From positions 87,404,462 to 87,468,461 of the forward strand of contig NC_084834.1 in assembly GCF_033115175.1 (NCBI RefSeq): 64,000 nt of DNA, given 5' to 3'. The notes beneath the pieces are model-generated. The model was not told where the DNA came from. It ran no database searches and worked only from the letters and a program-made list of their open reading frames with translations. Origin of the DNA: Lepus europaeus. Its lineage: Eukaryota; Chordata; Mammalia; Lagomorpha; Leporidae. The position numbers and the translations under genes were made by a program. Positions within the stretch are counted from its first letter, which is position 1, and each line of letters begins with the position of its first letter. This document shows positions 12,640 to 25,076 of this stretch, one piece after another.

Positions 12640-13231
12640 AGAAATAAATTTCAGTTATAAGAAAGAAGTGTAATTACTGGTAATATTCTATACTATTAAA
12701 TCTGAATTTTAAGGATAGCCTGATGCTAATTTCCAAAATACTGGGCTAGAAAGCAGTCAATCTTTCACTCCACAGAAGGAATGCTCCTGAATCAGGAGCA
12801 GGGTTGATGCTCAAGTTAATGACTAGGCAGTTTCAGTAACAGAAATAGACTTTGACAAAAGACCACAAGTGAAATGTTCAGTTAACCAACTGATAATTGT
12901 TTCTCCAAGGTATTATGAATTTAATTTTATTCGTGTTATCGGTTAATTTAAAGCTTTAAGAAATATAACTTTGCATAGTCTACCTAGTAGAAGGCTGCAG
13001 AATTACCAAATGTAATTCGGTAATTTTTTGTCCCTGTACTTCCATGGAATCAGCCTGCAAATATTTCCCTTCCCACATTCGAACATTCATTAAACCCAAA
13101 TTTAAATAGGCACACTGAAGATTAAAGAGTCACAAATAAGATCAACTGAGTATGAAACTGCCTTGTGGGCTTATTTCCTTTTCATGTGAAGATAGCTGGA
13201 TTCATAGTCTGCACCTAAGATAACTTTCCTT
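12640..13231. other. AT-rich DNA, nothing recognised
   Basis: About 590 bases with no gene or repeat I could support. Confidence 0.55.
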
Positions 13232-13880
13232 GAGGGTTGGACAATGTGGTGTGGCAAGTTTGACCTTCACCTGCTATGCTGTCATCCCAAATGGGCACCA
13301 GCTCAAGACCCGGCTGCTCCATTTCTGATCGAGCTCCCTACTAATGCACCTGGGAGAAGATGGCTCAAGTCCTTGGGCCCTTGCATCCACATGGGAGATG
13401 CAGAAGAAGCTCCGCTCCTGGCTTCAGCCTGGCTCAGCCCCAGACATTGCAGTCATTTGGGGAGTGAACTGACAGATGGAAAATCTCTCTCTCCCTCCCT
13501 CCCTAAACCTACCTTTCAAATAAATTTTAAACATAATTTTTTTAAAGATTTATTTTATTTATTTGAAAGACAGAGTTACAGAGAGAGAGGTCTTCCATCC
13601 GCTGGTTCACTCCCCAGATGGCCGCAACGGCAAGAGCTGCGCCGTTCCGAAGGCAGGAACCTGGAGCTTCTTCCAGGTCTCCCATGTGGGTGCAGGGGCC
13701 CAAGGACTTGAGACATCCTCCACTGCTTTCCCAAGCCATAACAGAGTTTGGGATCAGAAGAGCAGCAGCCAGGACTAGAACCGGTGCCCATATGGGATGC
13801 CGGCACTTCAGGCCAGGGCTTTTACTTGCTTTAACCCGGCACCACAGCACCGACCCCTAAACATAAATCTTTTTAAAAAT
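13232..13880 (+). mobile_element. CSINE split by a second CSINE
   Basis: A diverged plus-strand C repeat runs to about 13536 and its A-rich end resumes at about 13866-13880. The gap is a second C repeat inserted in its 3' tail in reverse orientation. Confidence 0.8.
13537..13857 (-). mobile_element. CSINE inserted into another CSINE's tail
   Basis: Full-length reverse-strand C repeat. TAAACATAA at 13528-13536 and 13858-13866 is a perfect 9-bp target-site duplication, which places it inside the older plus-strand copy. Together they form a roughly 300-bp-arm inverted repeat. Confidence 0.93.
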
Positions 13881-14365
13881 AACCTTTTTTGAGCAAGGTG
13901 TTCCAAGTTTCATATGAACTTTTCTGAAGTATAAACTACATATAAACAAATGTTAAATAGAATACCTAATCTTTGAGCATTCTCTGAAAAAAGATGTACA
14001 TTTTCAAAATTACATTTGGTTACATTAATATATTAGGAGATTCTGATCAGAGGGTAAGAGAATCATGACTGAACAGTACAGAAAAATGTACTAAGAAAAA
14101 AGTAGTAGAATGTAGGAAGATAGGTTATCAGTCCTGCAGGTTCTCCTTCAACTATGCCTATCACACAAGAAGCAACAGCAACTTCCCCAAAGGTGAAAGA
14201 GGGAATTACAGGTAATTGATATTGGTGGACTCTGAGTCTAATTACAAAAGAGAAAGTAAACTCCCCTTCAAACTCTCTCTACTAGTTATAATTTTTACAT
14301 CATTGTAATTTAAAAAAATTAAAGCATAGCAGATCACAGAATAAAAAAACAGTTTACAATGAGAT
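13881..14365. other. AT-rich DNA, nothing recognised
   Basis: About 480 bases with no supportable feature. Confidence 0.5.
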
Positions 14366-14473
14366 TCAGAGAGCTGGATCAGAAGTGAAGGAGTTGAGAC
14401 ATGAACCGGCGCCCATATGAGATGCTGGCACTGCAGGCAGAGGCTTTACCTGCTACACCACAGCGCCTGCCCC
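14366..14473 (-). mobile_element. partial CSINE head, reverse orientation
   Basis: Only the 5' portion of a C repeat remains: GAGCTGGATCAGAAGTG, CCGGCGCCCATATGAGATGC, then the head complement CACCACAGCGCCTGCCCC. The body and tail are missing, which is not usual retrotransposition truncation and implies a deletion. Confidence 0.8.
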
Positions 14474-14569
14474 ATACACGTTCTAATACTACTTTCATTT
14501 TTAAATATTCCTTCAAGTGTCTTTCTTTGGAAAAAATCAAAACACCTTTAATATGAGAGCATAAATATT

Positions 14570-14840
14570 CAGTTATTTATTCACACATTCATTCAACCGC
14601 GATTTATTGGGTATCTACAATGTGCCCAACAGTGCTATCCCTAATGATGTAACATTGAGCCAATAACAAAAATACATGTAAAATTAAAACCCTAATAATT
14701 ATCACTAGGTAGCATAACATGGAACTAAAAAATATAATACAGCAACTGACATAGTAAACAGGTCAAGAAAGATATCTTTAGGGAAGGATGATTGAGTTCA
14801 TACCTGAAATAGAGAAGCAAGGGTTGAGGAAACGGAGAGG
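14570..14840 (-). mobile_element. L2 fragment
   Basis: TTCATTCAACCGCGATTTATTGGGTATCTACAATGTGCC is the classic reverse complement of the L2 3' end, followed by diverged L2-like sequence. Confidence 0.65.
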
Positions 14841-15257
14841 CAAGGGAAAGGCAAGCACTACTAAGAGATAACACAATGTGAACATGTTACCTCTACTCCT
14901 GAAAGATTTAGAGATGTGGTATAGATTGTATTTCAGCACAAAGACTTTGAAAACATTCCACATGTGTGAACTAAAATAACTTTAATCTTATACAGGGAAA
15001 GATAAATGCTATATACCAATACCAAAAATATCAAAACGGTCAATCTGTACAATGTGCAGAATCATTGCTTTTTAGTGACTACCAATAAGGTTCAGCCTGA
15101 CATCACTATTCCAGTTAAATTCTCAACTACCCCCTCACCAATCAACAGCAAACATGTCATAGGAATTGGAAAGTAACCTAAATTTTCATCAGAAAACACA
15201 AGATAAGAATCTTTTGACAGAGAGTGTATATTTTCCTAAATTAAGTAGTTAATCCAT

Positions 15258-16438
15258 GGTAGAGTCCAAGTTGGCTGAATAAGGAGAAGACGTGCTGATT
15301 CTGACCAGGGACTGAAAGCAGAAGAAAAGTGGAGAAGTATATTTTTCCCAGGGAAGAGTTGAAGAGAAACTTGCAGTGGAAATTCTACAGAAAGAAGAGG
15401 GATATAGTGGAGCAGTGTGCAACGTGTGGACACACAGCAGCAAGCAAGGACACCACACATGAAGCCCGCAGCCAGAGGCTGGAGAAGAAGGCAAGTTGAG
15501 AGCAAAGTGAAGACAGATTCTAGGAGCCCGAGCCACTATCAATACTGTATGAAAGAGAATATTGTGGACCACACTGACTTTGGGTCTGGCCTGGAGCCAT
15601 GGTGGAGGCAGAGCACCCTTCTAATATGGTGGAGGAAAAGCACATTTCTTTCTCCCCATTACTCGACAAGGTGTGCGCAACCAGAGGGGAGAGGGGCACC
15701 ATCTTAACACCAGCAGAGGCTGCGGCAGTTCTCAAGTGCCTGAGCTAGGGATTTTACTGACTTTGAGTCTGGCTGGGAGGGGTGACACAGGGCTAGGCAC
15801 CCACTTAGGTTGGGAAGATGTGGGTATCTCACAATCCTATCACAGTCTCCAGGGTTTAAACTGCCAACAGCACCCACAAGCACCTGGCTCTGGAAAGAAC
15901 CTTCTGCTCTCTCTGGATGGGGCAGGCTTGCGTAGTGGAGAAGGGATTTTCTGCACCCCATGACTTTAGGAATTCCATGACTCATGAAAGGGTGTGGGGT
16001 GTAGCCAGATCTCTGGGCAATCACTGTGTGTGACGTCAGAGGCTCAGAACTCTCTGACTGCCTGAGGTGGGTCATTATAGAGGATTCCATGCTCACGCAG
16101 AAGACTGTACAGATTCTTTGTGAAGTTTATGTGCCAGTATGGGTGAGGGTTGTACCCACTGCAGGCTAACACCAGGCATTATCACCTTGAAGAGCGCAGG
16201 TAAGGTTGTGAAAATGTCAACAGATATGATCAGACACTCCCACTGCTAACAAAAGAGGAGCTCAACCATGCCAAACCTGGGTGTCACCCTGGATTCTTAC
16301 CCTACCCTTGAGCACTGATCAGAGCTCTCTGGTTCCACCCAGCACACGCCTCTCGGTACTCAATGAAGGAGCGGTCATTTCACTAAACCACAGAGGTAAA
16401 GTTCAAACATAACACCCAACAGTGAAGAAAACCAACAA
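15258..16438 (+). promoter_or_regulatory. L1 5' UTR / ancestral internal promoter
   Basis: This GC-richer block precedes ORF1. It shows the L1-type start (CCAAGTTGGCTGAATAAGG), GGAGCCATGGTGGAGGCAG and GGATGGGGCAGGCTTGCG. L1 5' UTRs carry an internal RNA polymerase II promoter; whether this copy retains activity cannot be seen. Its open frames on either strand (up to 130 codons) have no protein-like features. Confidence 0.7.
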
Positions 16439-16633
16439 GTGTTTCCAGAAATACCTAAAAATAAATGCAGAAATACAAGAAACAAGAACAAGGAAAACAA
16501 CATGACTCCACCAAATGAACACAACAACACTTCAACACTAGAAGGTGAAGATGAAAAGATTGATGAAATGCCTGAAAAGCAATTCAAAAGAATGATCATA
16601 GGATTACTCAAAAGCAAGAATAAAATTCATTAG

Positions 16634-16968
16634 CCAGCTCCGCAGCTCAATAGCCTAATCCTCTGCCTGCGGCGCCGGCACACCAGGTTCTAGTTGCAGT
16701 TGGGGAACCGGTTCTGTCCCGGTTGCTCCTCTTCCAGACCAGCTCTCTGCAGTGGCCCAGGAAGGCAGTGGAGGATGACCCAAGTCCTTGGGCCCTGCAC
16801 CTGCATGGGAGACCAGGAGGAAGCACCTGGCTCCTGGCTTCAGATCGGCGCAGCACACCGGTCATAGCAGCCATTTAGGGGGTGAACCAACGGAGGAAGA
16901 CCTATCTCTCTGTCTCTGTCTCTCTCTCTCCCTCACTAACTCTGCCTGTCAAAAAAAAAAAAAGAAGA
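16634..16968 (+). mobile_element. CSINE in L1 ORF1
   Basis: Full C repeat of the AGCTCAATAGCCTAATCC head type with a duplicated box-B-like segment (AGGTTCTAGTTGCAG, then CGGTTCTGTCCCGG). It ends CTGCCTGTCAAAA plus poly(A). AAAATTCAT before and AAAATTTAT after may be the target-site duplication. Confidence 0.92.
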
Positions 16969-17338
16969 AAATTTATGAGTTAAAGAAATCCAATACATGA
17001 CATGGGTAAAAAATTTCCCTGTGAGATAGCCTTTGAAGAGACATCAACTAAAATATTAGAAATGAAGAAGTCAATGTCAAATAAACAGTGGAAAGCCTTA
17101 ACAGCAGACTTCATGAGGCAAAAGAAGGAATATCAAAACTAGAAGACAAATCTTTGGAAATTTCTCAGACAAAAAAAAAAGAAATTACAAAAATGTTGGA
17201 GATTTATGGGATACTATCAAAAGACCCAACATACAAGTCTTAGGATTTTCTGATGGGTCTCAAGATTTCCTGAAGGTATGCAAATAACAATGGATTATAA
17301 AATCTATTCAGTGAAATAATAACAGCAAACCTCCCTAA

Positions 17339-17949
<611 letters not shown>

Positions 17950-18032
17950 CATGACCAGAAAAGCGCTTAAAAAAAAAAAAAAAGAATCTTTACTACACAC
18001 ATTGTACTCAAATTTTCAACACTAAAACAAAA

Positions 18033-18362
18033 TATTCTGGCTGGCGCATGGCTCAACAGGCTAATCCTCCACCTTGCGGCACCAGCACACCGGATTCTAG
18101 TCCCGGTCAGGGTGCCAGATTCTATCCCAGTTGCCCCTCTTCCAGGCCAGCTCTCTGCTATGGCCCGGGAAGGCAATGGAGGATGGCCCAAGTGCTTGGG
18201 CCCTGCACCCGCATGGGAGACCAGGAGAAGCACCTGGCTCCTGCCTTCGGGTCAGCGCGGTGCGCCAGCCGCAGCAGCCATTGGAGGGTGAACCAACGGC
18301 AAAAAGGAAGACCTTTCTCTCTGTCTCTCTCTCTCACTATCCACTCTGTCCAAAAAAAAACA
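18033..18362 (+). mobile_element. CSINE in L1 ORF1
   Basis: Full C repeat with the double box-B head (GATTCTAGTCCCGGTCAGGG, then GATTCTATCCCAG), CCGCAGCAGCCATTGGAGG, and poly(A) ending at about 18362. Confidence 0.92.
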
Positions 18363-18730
18363 AGATTCTAAAATGTGCATGAGAGAAACATCAGATTACC
18401 TTCAGATGATCTACAATAGGACTGACAGCTGATTACTCATTAGAAAATCTACAGGCTAGGAGAGAAGGGAAAGACATAGTCCAAATCTTAAAGGAAATAA
18501 AACTGTCAACCCAGAACACTGAAACATTCAAAGATGTCATTTATGAATGAAAGTGAAATAAAGTCCTCCCATAACATACAGAAATTGAAATAATTTGTCA
18601 CCATGCTTCAAGCCTTACAAATGATGCTTAAGGATATGCTACACACACCAACACAGAAAGATAGTCATCACTATGAAAGAATGTGAAGGCAGAAAATCTC
18701 CCAGTAAAAGTACAAAGAAAATCCAAAGCA

Positions 18731-19033
18731 GGAGCTGGTGCCATGGCTCACTTGGTTAATCCTCCACCTGCTGCGCTGGCATCCCATATGGATGCCGGGT
18801 TCTAGTCCTGGTTGCTCCTCTTCCAGTCCAGCTCTCTGATGTGGCCCAGGAAGTCAGTGGAGGATGGCCCAAGTGCTTGGGCCCCTGCACCCTCATGGGA
18901 GACCAGGAGGAAGCACCTGGCTCCTGGCTTTGGATCAGCATAGCTCCAGCCATAGTGGCTATTTGGGGAGTGAACCAACAGAAAGAAGACCTTTCTCTCT
19001 GTCCCTCTCACTAACTCTATCTGTCAAATTAAA
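18731..19033 (+). mobile_element. CSINE between L1 ORF1 and ORF2
   Basis: Full C repeat. AAAATCCAAAGCA at 18718-18730 and 19034-19046 is a perfect 13-bp target-site duplication. Confidence 0.95.
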
Positions 19034-19679
19034 AAAATCCAAAGCAAACAATATATTTATGGAAAAATGTCAAAGCTAAGTTGTAACATTATCAATAGTA
19101 ACCTTGAACGTAAATGGCCTAAAGTCTCCAATTAAAGGATAAAGACTAGAAGAATGAATTAAAAAACAAGACCCATATATTTGCTGCCTACAAAAAACGC
19201 ATCTCACGAACAATAATACACAGACTGTGTAAAACGATAGAAAAGGATACTCCATGCTAATGGGAAGCAAAAACGGCAGGTGTTGCCATCCTAATATCAC
19301 AAAAAATAGACTTTAACATAAAAACTGTTAAGAGACAAAGAAGGGTACTATATAATGATTCAGGGATCAATGAAACAGGAAGATGTGACTATAAGAAATG
19401 TATATATACCCAATGGCAGGATGCCTGATTACTTAAAACAAATGTTAGTGGATCTAAAGGGAAATATATAGGCTTAAATACCATAGTAATAAGAGACTTC
19501 AACACCCCCACTTTCATCAATTAATAGATGAACTAGACAGAAAATCAACACTTTAGACCAAATGGACCTAACTGATTATTTAGAAAACATTTCATCCCAC
19601 AGTTAGAGTACACATTCTTTTCCTAAGTGTGTGGACTTTCCCCAGGATAGACCATATGCTAGGCCATAAAACAAGTCTC

Positions 19680-20015
19680 GGCCGGCACCTCAGCTCAATA
19701 GGCTAATCCTCCACCTGTGGCGCTGGCATCCCAGGTTCTAATCCCGGTTGGGGCACCGAATTCTGTCCTGGTTGTCCCTCTTCCAGGCCAGCTCTCTGCT
19801 GTGGCTAGGGAGTGCAGTGGAGGATGGCCCAAGTGCTTGGGCCCTGCACCCCATGGGAGACCAGGAGAAGCACCTGGCTCCTGCCTTCGGATCAGCACGA
19901 TGCACCGGCCACAGCATGCCAGCCGCAACAGCCATTGGAGGGTGAACCAACGGCAAAGGAAGACCTTTCTCTCTGTCTCTCTCTCACTGTCCACTCTGCC
20001 TGTCAAAAAAAAAAG
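19680..20015 (+). mobile_element. CSINE in L1 ORF2
   Basis: Full C repeat with the CAGCTCAATAGGCTAATCC head, a double box-B segment and a short (A)10 tail. CAAGTC before and AAAGTCAGC after may be part of the target-site duplication. Confidence 0.92.
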
Positions 20016-21960
20016 TCAGCAAATTCAAAAAACACTGAACATACACCATGTACCTTTTCTGACAATGGAATGATGCCGGAAATTAACAATCAATGAGTCT
20101 CTAGAAAATATGCAAACACATGGAGAATGAACAGTGTGCTCATAAATGAACAGTGTGTCACAGAAAGAAATCAAAAAGGAAATAAAAAATGCCTGAAAAA
20201 AATGGAAGATAACAATACATGTCAAAACTTATGGGATACAGCAAAAGCAGGGTTAAGAGTGAAGTTTATAGCAATCAGTGCCTGCATCAAGAAATTGTCA
20301 AGGCATCAAAAGATATCAATGCATCTCAAGGTCTCAAATAAACAACAATAAACTAAACTCAAAATTAGGAGAAAATAATTAAAATTATACAAGAAGCAAA
20401 CAAAATTGAAACAAAAAAATACAAAAGATCAGTGAAATGTAGAGCTCCTTTTTTTTTTGAAAAAATAAACAAAATTTATACATCAATGGCTGAACTAACC
20501 AAAAAAAATGAGAAGACACAAGTCAATAAAATCAGAGATGAAATAGGCAATGTAACAAGAGATACCACAGAAACTAAAAGAATCATCAGGAATTAGTACA
20601 AACAGCTATAAAAACAGCCAACAAATTGAAAAATTCAGAAAAATGGATACATTCTTGAAAAAATACAAGCCACCAACATTGAGGCATGAAGACACAGAAA
20701 ACTTAAACAGGCCAATAACAAAGACAGAGATTGAATTAGTAATAAAGACCCTCCCTACAAAGAAAAGCCCAGGACTGGATGGTTTCACTGTTGAATTATA
20801 CCAGGCTTTTAAAGAAGAACTTATTCCAATTTTTCTCAAACTCATCAAAACAATTGAAGGGGAGGGAATCCTCCCAAACTCCTCTGAGGTCAGCATCACT
20901 TTAATTCCAAAATAGAAAAAAGACACAACAGAGAAAGAGAATTCTAGATCAATACCCTTAATGAAAATAGATGCAAAAATACTCATCAAAATACTAGCTT
21001 ATTGAATCCAACAACACTTCAGAAGATCATTTACCCAGACCAAGTGGGACCTATCCCTGTTATGCAGATTTGGTTCAATATATACAAATCAATAAATGTG
21101 ATACATCATATTAACAAACTGAAGAATAAAAATGATATGATTATCTCAGTAGATGCTAATAAAGCATTTGATAAATATCCGTAAGCTAATTGGGTACAGA
21201 AGGAACATTCCTCAACACAGTCAAGGCAATATACAACAAACACACAACCAGCATTATATCAAATGTAAAAAAGTCAGAAGCATTCCCACTGAGATCCAGA
21301 ACCAGATAAGGATGCCTACTCTCACCACTGCTATTCAATATATGTCTTGGAGGTTTTATCCAGAGCCATTAGGCAAGAAAAAGAAATCAAAGTGCTACAA
21401 ATTCAAGAGTGCTACAAATTCAAATACTATTTGCAGATGACATGATTCTATATACACAGGGAAACCACAAGACTTCACTAAGAGACTATTGTAACTCAGA
21501 AGAGAATTTGGTAAAGGTACAGGATATAAAATAATACACAAAAATCAACAGCCTTGGTATACACAGACAATGACATGACAGAGAACTTGTAAGATCAGTC
21601 CCATTCTCAATCACTCCAAAAAGAACCAAATATCTTGGAATAAATTTAACCAATCAGATGAACAATCTCTGTGATAAATATCACAAAAATTAAAGAAAGA
21701 AACAGACACACACAAAAATAATGGGAAAATCTTCTGTGTTTGTGGCTTAGAAGAATTAAGATCATGAAAATGTCCATAACCGAAAGCAATTTACAGATTT
21801 CATGCAATCTCAATCATAACACTGATGACATTATTCTCAGATCTAGAAAAAATAATGCTAAAATTCATATGAAAACATAAGAAAGCCCAAGTAACTAAAG
21901 CAATTTACAACAAAAACAAAGCCAGAGGCATCACAATCACAGATTTCAAGACATACTACA

Positions 21961-22313
21961 GGGGCTGGTGCTGTGGTGTAGTGGGTGAAGCCACCACCTG
22001 CAGTGCTGGCATCCCATAGATCCCATATGGGCACCAGTTTGAGTCCTGGCTGCTCCTCTTCTGATCCAGCATCCAGCTCTCTGCTATGGGTTGGGCAAGC
22101 AGTACAAGATGGCCCAAGTCCTTGGGTCCCTACATCTGCATGGGAAACCCAGCAGAATCTCCTGGCTCCTTCAGATTGGCTTAGCTCTAGCTGTTGTGAC
22201 CAATTGAGTAGTGAACTAGTGGATGGAAGACACCTCTCTCTCTCTCCCTCTCTGCCTCTTCTCTCTGTGTGTAACTGTGACTTTCAAATAAACGAATAAA
22301 TCTTAAAATAAAA
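21961..22313 (+). mobile_element. CSINE in L1 ORF2
   Basis: Full C repeat. AAGACATACTACA at 21948-21960 and 22314-22326 is a perfect 13-bp target-site duplication. GATCCCATA is locally duplicated in the head. Confidence 0.95.
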
Positions 22314-22905
22314 AAGACATACTACAGGGTAGTTATAATAAAAATAGCCATGTACCAAAACAAAAACAAGACATGCAGACCAATGGAATGTAATAGACTA
22401 GAATCCCAAGAAATCAATCCATGCATCTACAACAAACTAATCTTTGACAAGGGAGCTAAAATCAATTCCTGGATAAAGGACAGTCACTTCAACAAATAGG
22501 AAAATTGAATCCCCAAGTTCAGAGTTAAGAAACAAGACCCTCAGCTTTCACTTTTTACAAAAATCAACTCAAAATGAATCAAGGAGCTAAATTTACAATC
22601 TGATTCTATCAAATTACTAGAGGACAACAGGGAAACTCTGCAAGACATTGGCATAGGCAAAGACTATTTGGAAAAGCCCCAGAAGCACAGGCAATCAAAG
22701 AAAATTAGACAAATGAGATAACATCAAGCTGAGAAGCTTCTATACTGCACAGGAAACATTCAACAAAGTGAAGAGGCAACCGACAGAATGAGAGAAAATA
22801 TTTGCAACCCATGCAATTGATGAAGAATTAATAAACAGAATCCACAAAGAGCTCAAGAAACTGGACAACAACAAAACAATGCAGTTAAGAAATGGGCAGA
22901 GGACT

Positions 22906-24285
22906 TGATTTGTATTTTATTTAGAATCAAAACATCATTTGGTTCTTTAAAATTTTAATCAGTTTAATTAAAATGTTAAAATTGTTAATGCAATGGAAAG
23001 AATGCAAAACAAACGTCATATTTCAAGGCACAGGAGCAGAATTTTAGGGAAACAACTTCATATGTCAGTAATCCAAGCAGAAATCTTTTTATCACATTTT
23101 ATTATCACACCAAGGACATTAGTACATATTTCCAAACACCATCTTATTTTTCTTTTTTTTTTTTTTGTAACTTATTCCACAATCAAAATAGCTTAAAATA
23201 CAATATGGCTGTTTAAAATAAGACAGATAATAAATACTCTGGTACTATATAAATTGTAGTGTAGGATAATCAGCTTTACATTTTGTTTAAGCTTCATAGT
23301 GAGACATGTTTCTTTTGTTATAGTACTTTGTCCTCAATCTCCCCATCTCTTCTGACTGCTCTCCCACCACAGACTTCATGTTTCACTGTTAACTGACACT
23401 CTTGTATAGTGGAGATAATATTGCTGATAGCAACGTATGTCCTCAATATAAAGCAAACAGATTTTGTCACTATCCAATTGGGAAATCATGCAGAAGCTGT
23501 CAGTCATACAGCAGGCGAGATTACATTATCAAATGATATACCTGTGACACACAGTGCAAAACCAAGCTCAAAAGAGTCCAATTAATATAAAGGCTGTTTT
23601 GTGCTCCATGTTAGAAATCATTCCATTCTTGCATGAATATGAAATTGGTGATTTAATAGGCTTTCACTTTTATAATAACACTTATCTATTCACTGTCAAC
23701 AAAATATATGTGAGAAAGTCTTTTAATTCAACTAATCTGAAAGTAATTCCATTTGGTTATTGAAAGTCATATCTAATATGTGTACAATTACTTTACTGTC
23801 ACCTTAACATACTTCTGGGGTGTCATATCAGATAGATAGGTTCAAAGTCAATGCAGATGCTGCCCCTTGTTCTCTTGTAATGAAGAAATACATTTTAACA
23901 GCTTTGTGTCCAAAATAAATAACAAGCGTACATGTACAAAGAAATATACATTTAGCACATATACAGCTTTGCTTCTATATTTGGTACAGTTTATTTACTG
24001 AAAAATAATGTATCTTTAAGATTTTGCTATAAATCTGGAAAGTTTTCCATAAACTCAGAATCATAGCTCTATACTCATGGCAAATAAGGTGAACTATTAT
24101 GTAGATGCACATAGTAACTTAAAATCTAGTCTAATCGATTTAATCAGTCTAACTTTAAAATAAAAATATAGCAAATATTATTTAATGGGTTTCATATGTT
24201 ATTTGAAGAATTAAGTGTTAAATCCTCAGGTCTTATTCATTCTGTTCACACATCATCACACTTCCTCTTTACAAACTTAAGGTTT
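22906..24285. other. AT-rich DNA right of the L1 break
   Basis: About 1.4 kb with no L1 3' UTR and no recognised repeat. There is a TTTTTCTTTTTTTTTTTTTTG tract near 23150. The longest frame (23554-23763, 69 codons) has no recognisable domain. Confidence 0.55.
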
Positions 24286-24300
24286 AAAATGCCCAAAGCA

Positions 24301-24648
24301 GGCCGGCGCCGCGGCTCACTAGGCTAATCCTCCACCTTGCGGCGCCGGCACACCGGGTTCTAGTCCCGGTCGGGGCACCGGTCCTGTCCCGGTTGCCCCT
24401 CTTCCAGGCCAGCTCTCTGCTGTGGCCAGGGAGTGCAGTGGAGGATGGCCCAAGTGCTTGGGCCCTGCGCCCCATGGGAGACCAGGAGAAGCACCTGGCT
24501 CCTGCCATCGGATCGGCACGGTGCGCCGGCCGCAGCGCGCCTACCGCGGCGGCCATTGGAGGGTGAACCAACGGCAAAGGAAGACCTTTCTCTCTGTCTC
24601 TCTCTCTCACTGTCCACTCTGCCTGTCAAAATAAATAAATAAATAAAT
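24301..24648 (+). mobile_element. young CSINE, near consensus
   Basis: GC-rich, CpG-retaining head GGCCGGCGCCGCGGCTCACT, intact box B (GGGTTCTAGTCCCGG) and CGCAGCGCGCCTACCGCGG body. The tail is AAAATAAATAAATAAATAAAT. AAAATGCCCAAAGCA at 24286-24300 and 24649-24663 is a perfect 15-bp target-site duplication. Retained CpGs and the intact duplication point to recent insertion. Confidence 0.97.
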
Positions 24649-24765
24649 AAAATGCCCAAAGCATCTCAACATAAATAGGTTTTGACCACAACACTTTGTC
24701 ATTAACATAAAACTTAACATTTCCATATGATGTGGTTAAATATTTAAGGTATGCTTTCTTTCTTT

Positions 24766-25076
24766 GTTTTAAATTATGTACTTATTTGGAGAGGTAGAGG
24801 CACAGAGTTCTCATTTTCTGATTCATTCCCCAAATACCCACAACAGCTAGGCTGAGCCAGGCCAAAGCCAAAAACCAGAAATCCAATTTGAGTCTCCCAT
24901 ATAAATGGCAAAGAATCAAGTATTTGAACCATCACCTGCTGCTGCCCGGGGTGCATATTAGCAAGGGGTTAGACTCACGAGCAGTGCCAAGACTCAAATT
25001 CAGACTCAAATTCAGGCACTCGGGGGATGTGGGTGTCCCAAGTGCTAGCTAAACTGCTAGGCCAAACACTTATCCC
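24766..25076 (-). mobile_element. old CSINE, reverse orientation
   Basis: ATGTACTTATTTGGAGAGGTAG start, AATTTGAGTCTCCCATATAAATGGC body and CTGCTAGGCCAAACACTTATCCC head complement. A small internal duplication (GACTCAAATTCA twice, near 24990-25015) is visible. Confidence 0.8.

Larger units (their letters stand above)
19060..22905 (+). pseudogene. L1 ORF2 remnant (endonuclease-reverse transcriptase), disrupted and 3'-truncated
   Basis: ORF2 encodes the L1 endonuclease and reverse transcriptase. It begins with an endonuclease-domain match (TTGAACGTAAATGGCCTAAAG; LNVNGLKSP) with in-frame stops soon after. The reverse transcriptase part is clearest: the finger/palm motif KSPGLDGFT at 20763-20789 lies in an 90-codon open segment, and the catalytic FADD box is at 21430-21441. 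The thumb and C-terminal regions continue to the break near 22905. Stops, frameshifts, two CSINE insertions and loss of the last part of the gene exclude function. A small tandem duplication (GTGCTACAAATTCAA twice, about 21391-21423) sits just before the FADD box. Confidence 0.88.

Noticed and set aside
20643..20915. An intact reverse transcriptase gene
   Set aside because: The open part is a short segment of a decayed L1 ORF2 with stops before and after it and SINE insertions on both sides.
24301..24380. tRNA genes at the CSINE heads
   Set aside because: Box-like promoter motifs are present, but they are part of the repeated SINE head and no cloverleaf with a proper anticodon arm is evident.
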